A DNA stretch of 64,000 bases from Marinobacter sp. F3R08 (lineage in GTDB: Bacteria; Pseudomonadota; Gammaproteobacteria; Pseudomonadales; Oleiphilaceae). The notes below the pieces were generated by a model. The model saw only the letters and a list, made by a program, of their open reading frames with translations. It did not search any database and was not told where the DNA came from. This document shows, piece after piece, positions 15,717 through 24,203 of the stretch (positions are counted from its first letter, which is position 1; each line of letters opens with the position of its first letter). A program made the translations under genes and the position numbers. The stretch lies in contig NZ_JAHKPI010000025.1 of the NCBI RefSeq assembly GCF_018860425.1, positions 838,524 through 902,523 of the forward strand, written 5' to 3'.

Positions 15717-17723
15717 TTGGCTTCCTCATTCTTCGAAACCGCAGAACGAAAATTAGGTGTTCCCGGCAAACTACTGATTGCACCGGTTTTTATCCTTCTA
15801 CTATTCGCGCTTGTAACCTTTTTCAGCATCTACCAGTTTCAGGTGCTGGACCAACGCATGAATACCGTGGCCCGGGATCTGGCACCAGATACCGCCATTG
15901 GCACCGACTCGGTGATCAGTGTGTACAGAATGCGACTTCGGGTTTTCGACTATTACTCGACAGGCCATGAAGAGATACTTGGCCAATTCGATCAGCTTGA
16001 GGCGGACTTTGATTCCGTCATGGTCAGAGCCCAGAAGGAAATTCAGGATCCTGAGCGCGCGCACCTTGTAGATCGCATCGAAGAGACCACCAATCAATAT
16101 ATCGATACCTTTCGTAATGAGCTGGTGCCTGTAAAACGTCAGGTTTTCAAGATCATTGATCAAAAACTCGATGAACACGGCCCTAATGCCACCAAGGCTC
16201 TCAGGCTTGCGCTCAACGGTATCGCTAACAGAGAGCCGGAAAGTGACCTCAGAGCCGGACTCGAACAGCTCCTGAACGATGCCCTGATCATGCGCATGAC
16301 CGCGGAACGCTATCTGGCAAATGGTAATGAGGAGTCGAAAAAAGCACTGAGCTGGGCCATTGAAGATCTGTCCGATGCGCTGGAGCTTATCGACGCGGAA
16401 AATGGCCCCGAATTTGTCCAGGTTTATCTCAATACTGTGGTTCAGGAACTTGGTAGCTACCGCTCGGCCGTTCAGGAGATGCTGAAACAACAGAGCGTTC
16501 TGATAAACGTAAAATCCCAGAAACTGGATGTTCTGGGCCCTGAAATCGCAACAATGGCCCGCGAGCTTCAGGCCAGTATTTTCGAATCCCTTGGGAAAGA
16601 AGCCGATGAAGCCACCGCAGGAACCGATATTGCGCTTGAGTTCACACTCACCGCGTTTGTCGTCTCCGCGGTACTCGGGCTGATCGTTGCAATTGTAATG
16701 AGTCGTCTGATGGGCTCCAGCGTAAAGCGGGCAAAGACAGAGATCCTGGGTTATCTCAATGATATTGCTCATAACAAAGGTGATCTGTCGACCCGACTCA
16801 CACCGGGTCGTCCGGATGAAATTGGAGATTTCATCGGCGCGGTCAATACCTTTCTGGAAACCCTTGAGGAAACGATCTCCAAAATAGTCACGGCGTCTCG
16901 CCGACTGACGGGAGAGTCCGAATCACTCTCCGGCATCACAGAACGTACCACCGCCAATTCTGAGCAACAGCGCGATCAGATTACGCAAGTGTCTGCGGCC
17001 ATGCAGGAAATGGTTTCAACATCTGAAGAGATTGCCTCAAACACCAGTGATACCGACGAGTCAGCCCGCCGGGCCTCCTCGCTTGCTGACTCCGGCCAGG
17101 AGACCGTCGGTTCTGCCATTCGCGCGGTTACCAATCTCGCCAATCAGGTCGAGAAAGGGTCTACCCGAATACAGCAGCTGGAAAACGAATCTGCCGAGAT
17201 TGGTAATGTGCTGGCTGTGATTCAGAGTATTGCAGAACAGACGAATCTTCTGGCATTGAACGCTGCAATCGAGGCCGCCAGGGCTGGCGACGCCGGACGC
17301 GGCTTCGCTGTTGTCGCTGATGAAGTCCGTGGCCTTGCGAAGCGGGTTCAGGAATCGACAGTCGACATTGAGCGCATCGTGTCCGAGCTTCAAAGTGGCG
17401 CAGCCGGTGCTGTAGTGGATATGAGCAAGGCCAGGCAAATGGCCGAGGAAGCCAACGAAGAAGCGAGCAAGTCGGGGGAGGCTTTGACTGACATTCTCTC
17501 GGCAGTCCACAGCATTGTTGAAATGACCACTCAGATCGCCAGCGCAACCGAACAGCAAAGAGCGACCGCTGCGGAGATGACTCAGAACGTGGAAATCAGC
17601 AGTAGCGCCATAGAAGATCTGGCGGGAGATATTTCTCACGTCAATCAGTCAAGCCGCTCTCTGGCGGACATGGCCGATGACCTGAACATTCTGGTAAGGC
17701 GCTTCCGCTCTGAGGAGTCCTGA
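15717..17723 (+). CDS. methyl-accepting chemotaxis protein with helical periplasmic sensor
   Basis: About 668 residues. An N-terminal membrane helix (LLIAPVFILLLFALVTFFSIY) is followed by a periplasmic domain of about 270 residues. It is almost wholly helical and resembles the helical bimodular (HBM) sensor class. A second helix (TLTAFVVSAVLGLIVAIVM) leads to HAMP and a signalling domain with the conserved hairpin tip EQTNLLALNAAIEAARAGD..GRGFAVVADEVR. I prefer the TTG start at 15717, with AAAGGG 7 bases upstream. A GTG at 15672 in the same frame lies inside a hairpin arm and has no ribosome site. The preceding binding-protein gene probably supplies its ligand signal, as TorT does for TorS. 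Confidence 0.87.
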   Translation: MASSFFETAERKLGVPGKLLIAPVFILLLFALVTFFSIYQFQVLDQRMNTVARDLAPDTAIGTDSVISVYRMRLRVFDYYSTGHEEILGQFDQLEADFDSVMVRAQKEIQDPERAHLVDRIEETTNQYIDTFRNELVPVKRQVFKIIDQKLDEHGPNATKALRLALNGIANREPESDLRAGLEQLLNDALIMRMTAERYLANGNEESKKALSWAIEDLSDALELIDAENGPEFVQVYLNTVVQELGSYRSAVQEMLKQQSVLINVKSQKLDVLGPEIATMARELQASIFESLGKEADEATAGTDIALEFTLTAFVVSAVLGLIVAIVMSRLMGSSVKRAKTEILGYLNDIAHNKGDLSTRLTPGRPDEIGDFIGAVNTFLETLEETISKIVTASRRLTGESESLSGITERTTANSEQQRDQITQVSAAMQEMVSTSEEIASNTSDTDESARRASSLADSGQETVGSAIRAVTNLANQVEKGSTRIQQLENESAEIGNVLAVIQSIAEQTNLLALNAAIEAARAGDAGRGFAVVADEVRGLAKRVQESTVDIERIVSELQSGAAGAVVDMSKARQMAEEANEEASKSGEALTDILSAVHSIVEMTTQIASATEQQRATAAEMTQNVEISSSAIEDLAGDISHVNQSSRSLADMADDLNILVRRFRSEES

Positions 17724-17791
17724 ACAGACAATGGCTGCGGTTGCTAGCCATGTCAGGAGAGCGTTAATCAGGACCGGATACCGTCGGGCAT

Positions 17792-17837
17792 CCGTGGCGT
17801 GGCTATGCGCCCTGACAGCAGCGGTCAGCTGCCACGG
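17792..17837. repeat. nested stem-loop downstream of the chemoreceptor gene
   Basis: CCGTGGC (17792-17798) and GCCACGG (17831-17837) enclose a second hairpin CTGAC-N7-GTCAG. Just upstream, ATGGCT-N9-AGCCAT (17731-17751) also pairs. The 145-base gap between the chemoreceptor and the DUF1127 gene is therefore highly structured and may serve as the 3' end of both convergent transcripts. Confidence 0.4.
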
Positions 17838-17868
17838 AAAGCTCGAACTTCGGAAACGCTTATGCGGA

Positions 17869-18021
17869 TCAGAATTTCCAGAACGGAGTGCTCAGTTTCT
17901 GCTGAACCAGTTCCGGCGGAAATCCGACGTCATTCAGCAGGTGACGATCCATGGTAAGCACCAAGTGGATAAAATTACGTTTCATCCGCCAGCCTTTGTA
18001 CAGAGATGCAGCTTTTTTCAT
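17869..18021 (-). CDS. DUF1127-type small basic protein, 50 aa
   Basis: A 50-residue protein read on the minus strand. It starts MKKAASLYKGWRMKRN and ends in the DUF1127 (YjiS-like) signature MDRHLLNDVGFPPELVQQK. The ATG at 18021 has a strong AAGGAG ribosome site 7 bases upstream. DUF1127 proteins are small, arginine- or lysine-rich factors; some have been linked to RNA turnover, phosphate or stress control in alphaproteobacteria. The hallmark L-x-D-x-G pattern after a basic helix is present here. The plus-strand open frame over the same region is a shadow. Confidence 0.75.
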   Translation of the reverse strand: MKKAASLYKGWRMKRNFIHLVLTMDRHLLNDVGFPPELVQQKLSTPFWKF

Positions 18022-18127
18022 TTCATAACTCCTTGGTCAATCCGGAAATTCGGTCTATGAAAACCGGGATCTTGTTTAATTAGGATCCTATTCTAGGCTT
18101 GACGAGGAGCTTTATGAATACTTGGAA

Positions 18128-18145
18128 ACCCCTATAAACAGGGGT
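18128..18145 (-). terminator. possible terminator hairpin of the DUF465 gene
   Basis: ACCCCT and AGGGGT form a perfect 6-bp inverted repeat around six bases, 48 bases downstream of the DUF465 stop codon. The T content after it on the minus strand is poor, so this is a weak call. Confidence 0.35.
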
Positions 18146-18192
18146 CTCCCAGCATTTTCGAGTTTCCTTGGCGTGTTAACTTTGTTGCAGTT

Positions 18193-18444
18193 TCATGAAG
18201 CTTCGGCGTTTGAAATCAACACCTGATAGAGATCGTCTTTGAGTTGCGCCCGCCTCTGTTTCATACGGTGCAATTTGTCATCGCCAATGGGCGAGTCCCG
18301 CTTTTCCAGGCCTTCGATTTCGTGATCAAGTCCCGTGTACTCCCGGAGCTTTTCATTGAAGCTGACATCGTTGCTCTTGAGTTCTTGAATAAGATCCCGG
18401 AATTGGGGGAATTCTTTATGAAGCTCGTGGCTGGAAATGCCCAT
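18193..18444 (-). CDS. DUF465 (YdcH-like) small protein
   Basis: An 83-residue all-helical cytoplasmic protein. It matches DUF465/YdcH: an N-terminal HELHKEFPQFRDLIQELK helix, a central loop, and a second helix DHEIEGLEKRDSPIGDDKLHRMK carrying the family's E..L.....D..L..L...R..LKD pattern. These short coiled-coil proteins are widespread and uncharacterised. The ribosome site GGAGAG sits 7 bases before the ATG. It is a single-gene unit divergent from fabH. Confidence 0.85.
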   Translation of the reverse strand: MGISSHELHKEFPQFRDLIQELKSNDVSFNEKLREYTGLDHEIEGLEKRDSPIGDDKLHRMKQRRAQLKDDLYQVLISNAEAS

Positions 18445-18611
18445 TGTTTAACTCTCCTTTCCTTTGCAGAGTGTTGATTACGGCTGATCACCTTCAGCAT
18501 AGACGAGCCTGCCAGTTTCTGGGCGTCTTTGACAAATCGCTAATTACGCACGACGTTACATGGGTATAGCATGTCGGAATGTTATCCAGTTACGCCTCGG
18601 GACACTTGCGA

Positions 18612-19580
18612 ATGACCTTTGCACGAATTACCGGCACCGGTTCTTACCTGCCTGACAACATTGTTACCAATAAAGACCTTGAAAAAATGGTCGACACAAC
18701 CGACCAGTGGATTCGTGAGCGCACCGGAATCGAAAGGCGACATATTGCCGTCGAAGGCCAGACCACGGTGGATCTGGCCGAACAGGCGGCAAAGAACGCT
18801 ATTGATGCGGCCGGCATCGACGCGAAAGACATTGATCTGATCGTGTTTGCCACCTCCACGCCGGACAAGATCTTTCCCAGCTCCGCGTGCATCCTTCAGG
18901 CCCGGCTCGGGATCCATGGCTGCCCTGCTTTCGATATTCAGGCTGTCTGCAGCGGGTTTGTCTACGCCCTGGCAACCGCCGAAAAGTTTATCAAGACCGG
19001 AAGCAGCAAGAAGGCCCTGGTCATCGGAGCCGAAGTCTTCTCCCGTATTATCAATTGGGAAGACCGGGGCACCTGCGTCCTGTTCGGTGACGGTGCCGGC
19101 GCTGTGATTCTCGAAGCAGATGAGGAAACCGGCATCCTTTCCACCCACATTCATGCCGATGGCCAGTACGAAGAACTTCTGCACGTACCTTGCGGCATTG
19201 CCGATGGCTACGATCAGGTAAAAGCCGGACGCGCGTTTGTGGAGATGAAGGGCAACGAAGTGTTCAAGGTGGCCGTCAATACGCTGGGCAAGATCGTTGA
19301 CGAAACCCTTGAGGCCAACCAGATGAAGAAGTCGGATATCGACTGGCTGGTTCCGCATCAGGCCAATTTACGGATTATTTCCGCGACGGCCAGGAAACTG
19401 AATATGTCTATGGATCAGGTGGTCGTAACGGTTAATGAACATGGCAATACCTCTGCCGCGTCCATTCCGCTGGCCCTGGATGTGGCCGTCCGAGATGGGC
19501 GCATCAAACGCAATGAAGTGCTTCTTCTTGAAGCCTTCGGCGGCGGATTTACCTGGGGATCGGCGCTGCTAAGGTATTGA
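18612..19580 (+). CDS. fabH: beta-ketoacyl-ACP synthase III
   Basis: About 322 residues. KAS III condenses acetyl-CoA (or another short acyl-CoA) with malonyl-ACP to start fatty-acid synthesis. The catalytic triad is visible: cysteine in FDIQAVCSGFVYAL, histidine in WLVPHQANLRI and asparagine in NEHGNTSAASIP; the C-terminus has the conserved LLEAFGGGFTWGSALLR. The start at 18612 gives the family-standard N-terminus; an ATG at 18579 would add 11 residues. It is not next to other fab genes, so it may be an extra or stand-alone copy. A strong terminator follows. Confidence 0.92.
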   Translation: MTFARITGTGSYLPDNIVTNKDLEKMVDTTDQWIRERTGIERRHIAVEGQTTVDLAEQAAKNAIDAAGIDAKDIDLIVFATSTPDKIFPSSACILQARLGIHGCPAFDIQAVCSGFVYALATAEKFIKTGSSKKALVIGAEVFSRIINWEDRGTCVLFGDGAGAVILEADEETGILSTHIHADGQYEELLHVPCGIADGYDQVKAGRAFVEMKGNEVFKVAVNTLGKIVDETLEANQMKKSDIDWLVPHQANLRIISATARKLNMSMDQVVVTVNEHGNTSAASIPLALDVAVRDGRIKRNEVLLLEAFGGGFTWGSALLRY

Positions 19581-19616
19581 TTTCCTCTTTGAGGATTGCC
19601 ATCCGACCGGAAAACG

Positions 19617-19650
19617 AAACGGGCTTCAGCATCTGCTGAAGCCCGTTTTT
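19617..19650 (+). terminator. intrinsic terminator of fabH
   Basis: AACGGGCTTCAGC and GCTGAAGCCCGTT form a 13-bp perfect stem with a four-base loop, followed by a T-run. It lies 37 bases after the fabH stop codon; the A residues on its left suggest it may work in both directions. Confidence 0.92.
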
Positions 19651-19678
19651 CATTGTGTTTAGCGCACCCAGTCAGATA

Positions 19679-19698
19679 TACTGTATTTTTATACAGTA
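19679..19698 (+). promoter_or_regulatory. LexA (SOS) box of yebG
   Basis: TACTGTATTTTTATACAGTA is a near-ideal gammaproteobacterial LexA operator (CTG-N10-CAG with an AT-rich spacer and TACTG/CAGTA arms). It ends 28 bases before the yebG start codon and would overlap its promoter. Confidence 0.93.
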
Positions 19699-19726
19699 CA
19701 ATCAACGCTCACTGCGAGGAATAACC

Positions 19727-19999
19727 ATGGCAGTACAAGCAGTTTACTTCTCCGATAGGGACGGCCTGGATATGGCACTGAAAAATCCTGAGACGATGCT
19801 GTTCACTTCAAAAGCCGACGCCGACGCCCGCGACAAGGTGCTCGAACTGGCTGAAGAGATCCAGGTATTCCTGGGCCGCAAGGTTGAAGGCCTGGGGGAT
19901 GATCTTGCCGAGCGCTGTGCCATGGCAATCGCCGAGGACAAAGACCTGTTCCAGAAGGCTCTCAAGAAGCCGGAACTGCTGAACTCAGAACAGGCATAA
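19727..19999 (+). CDS. yebG: YebG family DNA-damage-inducible protein
   Basis: A 90-residue cytoplasmic protein of the YebG family: MAVQAVYFSDRDG at the start (E. coli YebG begins in a very similar way), a central TSKADADARDKVLELAEEI helix and a C-terminal EDKDLFQKALKKPELL. ATG 19727 has a GAGGA ribosome site 7 bases upstream. YebG is a classic SOS gene in E. coli, and a perfect LexA box stands directly upstream here too. Its molecular role is unknown. Confidence 0.9.
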   Translation: MAVQAVYFSDRDGLDMALKNPETMLFTSKADADARDKVLELAEEIQVFLGRKVEGLGDDLAERCAMAIAEDKDLFQKALKKPELLNSEQA

Positions 20000-20009
20000 G
20001 AAAACAGGA

Positions 20010-20027
20010 GTGGCCTGCAACGGCCAC
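20010..20027. terminator. hairpin between convergent yebG and dabA
   Basis: GTGGCC and GGCCAC pair around six bases in the 36-base gap between the convergent yebG and dabA stop codons. The T-run is poor on the plus strand; it probably serves as a shared 3' end. Confidence 0.5.
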
Positions 20028-20035
20028 CCCTTCCC

Positions 20036-22492
20036 TCACGCGACTGCTACCCAGTTGCCATTGTCATAACGCTGCACGCCCTGGCCAGACATCCGATGCA
20101 GACTGACCCACTGGTTTTCCACCAGTGCTGCTACATCATGTTGACGGTTCAGTACCGATTCAATGCGCTGGGCCGGTGCATCAATCAGCACGGTCAGGCG
20201 AAGCGGTTCGTGACGCCAGTAAGTGCCGTCGTGGACAGACTGTAATGGCAGGCCAATTCTCAGGCGTGCGCCATTGCCTTCCACCACACCAAGATTGCCA
20301 CCAATCACCGAATGCAGAAGCTTGTTACCGGAACCATAGACATCCGGAACGGTTACCGACGCAAAGTACTGGAGGTTGATCCAGTTAGCGACAATCATTG
20401 GTGCACTGAGCAGCGCCTCCAGCAGACTGCCGTCCTCATCCAGGACCGGATCGTAATCATGCAGGAACACGCGGCCGGCAAGATCACAGCCGCGGGTTTT
20501 GCTACGCCTGGCGAAGACAATCGCGGCGTTGCTGGCCAAGCCCCACTCCGGCCGCACCTCGGACCAGTCGCGTGTGCGGGTTTCCATGGCCTGCTTCAGG
20601 CTGTCATCGTCCAGACCGTTCAATTTGAGCGGCGTAGCCCGCTCTTTACGCACACGGATTCCGGCCTCACCGAATCCCGCCTCAAGATCTGCCAGTTTGT
20701 GTCGGTGGGAATCGGGAATTAAATCGCGATCCAAAATGGTCACCCTGTCCGTCGCGGTGCAGTGCTCCGCTGCCACCGCCCAGGTAAAGTCCGGAATCTT
20801 GATGCCCTCGGCTGCCAGTCCCGCCCGAACCGCCCGATCATTCACCAGGCGAGCTGCAAGCCGCGCATTGACAGCGCCGCTCTTACCACCGCAGGCACCA
20901 CAATCCAGACCCGCCTGATTCGGGTTGTTGTCGGTATGACTACCGTGTCCCACCAGGACCAGCAATGGGGCAAAGCCACCGGTTAGGGACATACCACGGA
21001 GCATGTTCGCAACCAGAGTCACTTTTTCGGCATCAGACAGCGGATCCCCCCCATGCGTGTGTACCAAGCGTCCTTCAACGTTCTGTTTCTGGCAGGCCCC
21101 AGGGCCGTTTTTCAATGAGTCTTTCACCAGTTTCCAGGCCCAGGCCAGACCAGTCGTCTCAACCAGGGTGAAGGTTGACAGGCTGCTGTACTTTGCCTTT
21201 CTCACTGATTCCCGCGCAATCTCCTTCTGGTCGAGCGTTCGATTCTCGGCTCTATCACTACTCAGGCTACCTTTGGTATCGATCAGCCGGTACGAGGCAG
21301 GCAAAAGGCCCGGCAGGCGGCGAGCCGGAGCATAAGGCCCGTGCTGCTTATGGTCTATTGGCATTCCGAAAAAACCGGCAAATCCCAGCGTTTGCACCCC
21401 CGGACAGACGTCCTCAAGATGGCGGCGCATCACTTCAGAGCGAACATCAATGCAGAATACGGCCTGGACATCCGGTGTATCATTTTCCGACTCGTACCGC
21501 GTTTGCTTTGCCGGAACAGACTCAAGCTCCCGCCACAAAGCACGCTGGTAACCTATTTCTAAAGCTCGCTGCCACACCCACTGCCTGTGGCGATCCTCGT
21601 CGTTTATGCCCTGACGTGCGCGGACCTTGTATTGCTGCCACGCGGCTTTCTGCCCCATCGAGGCCAGGGCAACACCGGCAGACTCCCATACCAGCATGAT
21701 CGCCAGTATCTCCGCACAGCGTTCGGATGAACGACCCTCAAGGCCAGCCCTCCAGTCTTCTCCACGACACCACGATGCCCAGCCATTTACCCTCAACAAC
21801 AAACTGTGACACAGAGCCTCCAACTCTGCCCCAGGGAGGCCAATCAGCTTTATCGCTTCCTGTATGGCCTCTTCTCTGTCGTCAGACACCAATTTAAAGA
21901 ACGCTCTCGCGCCTTTGAGGCCCGTGCGGAAATCGAGTGCCAAGTCCATTCGGATGGACTCCAGCCAGAAGCTGAACAGGCTCGCTTCTGCACTATTGCC
22001 TTCCGGAGACCAGCGGCCTTGTCGCTGATCAAAAAACGCACCACACACACCAGAAACCTGATCACAGACCGCATCAGCCAAACCGCTGACGTCATCGTCA
22101 CCGCTCTCCTCCCTGAAAGTATCCAGAATGGAAATCCTTGGCGGCGCCGTTGGCGCTGTCTTCCCATCAAGCCAATCGAGATACCAGTCCATAGTGCGCC
22201 CACTGCCATGCTCGGCAATGCTTGCCTGCAGATCATCCGTGCGAATCCGACCACCCTCCCAGGCTTCCAGGTAATAATCCCGAGGCATCAGTATGCTGAA
22301 CCCTCCTCGCTCACTGAGCACCTGATCAGCTCGTGAGGCAGACCGGTGACGAATCCCCCAGAACGGATTCACCGCAATCCACTGATCGAGAGGCCAAACC
22401 GGAGCGATCAGGTCGCAAGCCTGCCTGAATGGCTCCCGCCAGCTATCGTTCACTGCTTTCAACTCAGGTACCGACACGCAAACGTGACTCAT
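20036..22492 (-). CDS. dabA: DabA, inorganic carbon accumulation subunit (DUF2309)
   Basis: An 818-residue soluble subunit of the DabAB energy-coupled CO2-to-bicarbonate trap. The zinc-site residues reported for Halothiobacillus DabA have clear counterparts: C347 and D349 in VFCIDVRSE, H516 in VLVGHGSHTDNNP, and C531 in GLDCGACGGKSG. The His-Cys spacing (15 residues) equals that of the characterised enzyme. Length is normal for DabA. It overlaps the upstream dabB stop by 4 bases, so the two are translationally coupled. With no carboxysome or RuBisCO gene in view, a role in supplying bicarbonate to anaplerotic and biosynthetic carboxylases is likely (inference). Confidence 0.93.
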   Translation of the reverse strand: MSHVCVSVPELKAVNDSWREPFRQACDLIAPVWPLDQWIAVNPFWGIRHRSASRADQVLSERGGFSILMPRDYYLEAWEGGRIRTDDLQASIAEHGSGRTMDWYLDWLDGKTAPTAPPRISILDTFREESGDDDVSGLADAVCDQVSGVCGAFFDQRQGRWSPEGNSAEASLFSFWLESIRMDLALDFRTGLKGARAFFKLVSDDREEAIQEAIKLIGLPGAELEALCHSLLLRVNGWASWCRGEDWRAGLEGRSSERCAEILAIMLVWESAGVALASMGQKAAWQQYKVRARQGINDEDRHRQWVWQRALEIGYQRALWRELESVPAKQTRYESENDTPDVQAVFCIDVRSEVMRRHLEDVCPGVQTLGFAGFFGMPIDHKQHGPYAPARRLPGLLPASYRLIDTKGSLSSDRAENRTLDQKEIARESVRKAKYSSLSTFTLVETTGLAWAWKLVKDSLKNGPGACQKQNVEGRLVHTHGGDPLSDAEKVTLVANMLRGMSLTGGFAPLLVLVGHGSHTDNNPNQAGLDCGACGGKSGAVNARLAARLVNDRAVRAGLAAEGIKIPDFTWAVAAEHCTATDRVTILDRDLIPDSHRHKLADLEAGFGEAGIRVRKERATPLKLNGLDDDSLKQAMETRTRDWSEVRPEWGLASNAAIVFARRSKTRGCDLAGRVFLHDYDPVLDEDGSLLEALLSAPMIVANWINLQYFASVTVPDVYGSGNKLLHSVIGGNLGVVEGNGARLRIGLPLQSVHDGTYWRHEPLRLTVLIDAPAQRIESVLNRQHDVAALVENQWVSLHRMSGQGVQRYDNGNWVAVA

Positions 22493-24102
22493 GATTTCTT
22501 CTCCAGTCTGAACGGATGATGGGGAACCCGACGGAGCATGGTGGGAACTTTCAGGGCTTCCGCCGCAAGAAAGCGTGTCAGCCTGTCAAACGGCACCTCA
22601 AGGTATAGCCCCTGCCGGAAATGGGAGCAAAGGGCTCGGGATATCGGGAAGCGGGCTCCGAACACGATCATCAGGGAACAGGCGGCCAACAAGGTAACCA
22701 TTGCAGAACCAACTGCCCAGGCCGCAGCCGGAATATCAAATCCCTCATGTACCGGCACGGCCGGGCCAACGAGAAAATGCAGCAGCGAATAAGCAGGAAC
22801 CAGGCACACTGCCAGGCCCGCAAGCCGCAATTTCACTGCGACAGTGGCTCCGGCCGGAATACCCATGGCTGCCGCAGACACCGCCAGCACCAGCAACGCT
22901 CCAAATACCGGATTGTTCTCAACAATCCAGGGCGCCTGAACCAGGATGGTAGCCGCCACCAGCCCGGTAGCGCCTGCCCAGAGCAGTCGACTGAACGACG
23001 GGGACTCAGGGAAAGGGCTTGCCGCCGATACGCCCACGGTGCGGCCAGAAGCAAGGAATGAGTGCGCCTTATACAACGAGTGAGCCAGAAGGTGCAGCAA
23101 GGCCAGGGTGTAGGCCCCCATTCCGATTTCGAACAGCATGAATCCCATCTGGGCACAGGTTGACCAAGCCAGAGCATGTTTGACCGAGTACTGCGTCATC
23201 ATGGTCAGGACGGCGACAACCGCGGTTATTCCACCAATCACCAGCAGAATCATATGGCCAGCAGTAAATCCATCGAACACCGGGAACAGGCGCAACCAAA
23301 GGAACCCGCCCAGATTGATAACCCCGGCATGGAGCAGCGCTGATACCGGCGTCGGCGCTTCCATCACGCGGATGAGCCAGCCGTGGAAGGGAATCTGGGC
23401 ACACTTGAGTACTGCTGCAAGTGCCAGGGAAATCGAAGCAATCGTCAACGCCGTGGATCCACCAGCACCGAGCGTCTCACTCTGTACCATATCCGGCAGG
23501 TAGAAGGTGCCGTAATGCAGATACAGGGCAACCACACCGGAGACAACCAGTACATCACCTACTCGGCTGACAATGAATTTCTGGACTGCCGCCAGGCGAG
23601 CCTCAGGGCGCTCCTGATAGAGGGTGAGCAAATGATGCAAGGCAAGGCTGATACCAATCCAGGCGCCCGCCAGAATCAACAGGTGGTTGGTGAAAACCAG
23701 AACCAGAACCAACGCAACCGTCAGCAGAAACCAGGGCAGGAAGCGGTCGCGACCTGGATCCTGCTTCAGATAGTTGTCAGCAAACCGCAGAATCACCCAG
23801 CCAATGAAGGCCACCATCAAGGCCATCCAGACCGAAATCCCTGTCGGGTAAAGTCCGAAGCGACCGCCCAGCGCCGCCAATGAGCTGCTACCTGCGCCGG
23901 ACTGGACCAGCAACAACAGGGCCACCATCAGAGAAGCCCCCATGGAGGACATCAATATCCATCCAGCCACGGCCCAACAGTGATTGAGTTTCAGAGAACT
24001 CTTCAACCAGCTACTCAGCCCGGCCAACATGAATAGACTCAGCGGCAGCATCAGCCAGATGCCTAAGACCAGTAGTGACGAAAACTCAGCGATTGGATTC
24101 AT
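22489..24102 (-). CDS. dabB: DabB, membrane subunit of the DabAB inorganic carbon pump
   Basis: A 537-residue polytopic membrane protein with about 13-14 hydrophobic segments, related to the NuoL/MrpA antiporter-like subunits. Conserved antiporter-type residues are visible: the lysine in KCAQIPFHGWLIRVMEAPTPVSALLHAGVINLGG and the later K-H-ALAWSTCAQMGFM. It anchors DabA and is thought to use the cation gradient to drive CO2 hydration. The ATG at 24102 follows an AGGAGG ribosome site. It is first in the dabB-dabA operon, divergent from a LysR-type regulator. Automatic annotation often mislabels it as NADH dehydrogenase subunit 5. Confidence 0.92.
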   Translation of the reverse strand: MNPIAEFSSLLVLGIWLMLPLSLFMLAGLSSWLKSSLKLNHCWAVAGWILMSSMGASLMVALLLLVQSGAGSSSLAALGGRFGLYPTGISVWMALMVAFIGWVILRFADNYLKQDPGRDRFLPWFLLTVALVLVLVFTNHLLILAGAWIGISLALHHLLTLYQERPEARLAAVQKFIVSRVGDVLVVSGVVALYLHYGTFYLPDMVQSETLGAGGSTALTIASISLALAAVLKCAQIPFHGWLIRVMEAPTPVSALLHAGVINLGGFLWLRLFPVFDGFTAGHMILLVIGGITAVVAVLTMMTQYSVKHALAWSTCAQMGFMLFEIGMGAYTLALLHLLAHSLYKAHSFLASGRTVGVSAASPFPESPSFSRLLWAGATGLVAATILVQAPWIVENNPVFGALLVLAVSAAAMGIPAGATVAVKLRLAGLAVCLVPAYSLLHFLVGPAVPVHEGFDIPAAAWAVGSAMVTLLAACSLMIVFGARFPISRALCSHFRQGLYLEVPFDRLTRFLAAEALKVPTMLRRVPHHPFRLEKKS

Positions 24103-24203
24103 AGTCGCAAACCTCCTGTGTGGCGCTACTTTGCCTCCACTCGCCTCATTTAGAAAATGGTTTATACTGATCGCTTCATTCTGTTTTTGAGAACGAACAC
24201 CTC

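Noticed and set aside
17731..18060. Plus-strand open frame of 109 codons after the chemoreceptor gene
   Set aside because: No homology, covers two hairpins and lies antisense to the better-supported DUF1127 gene.
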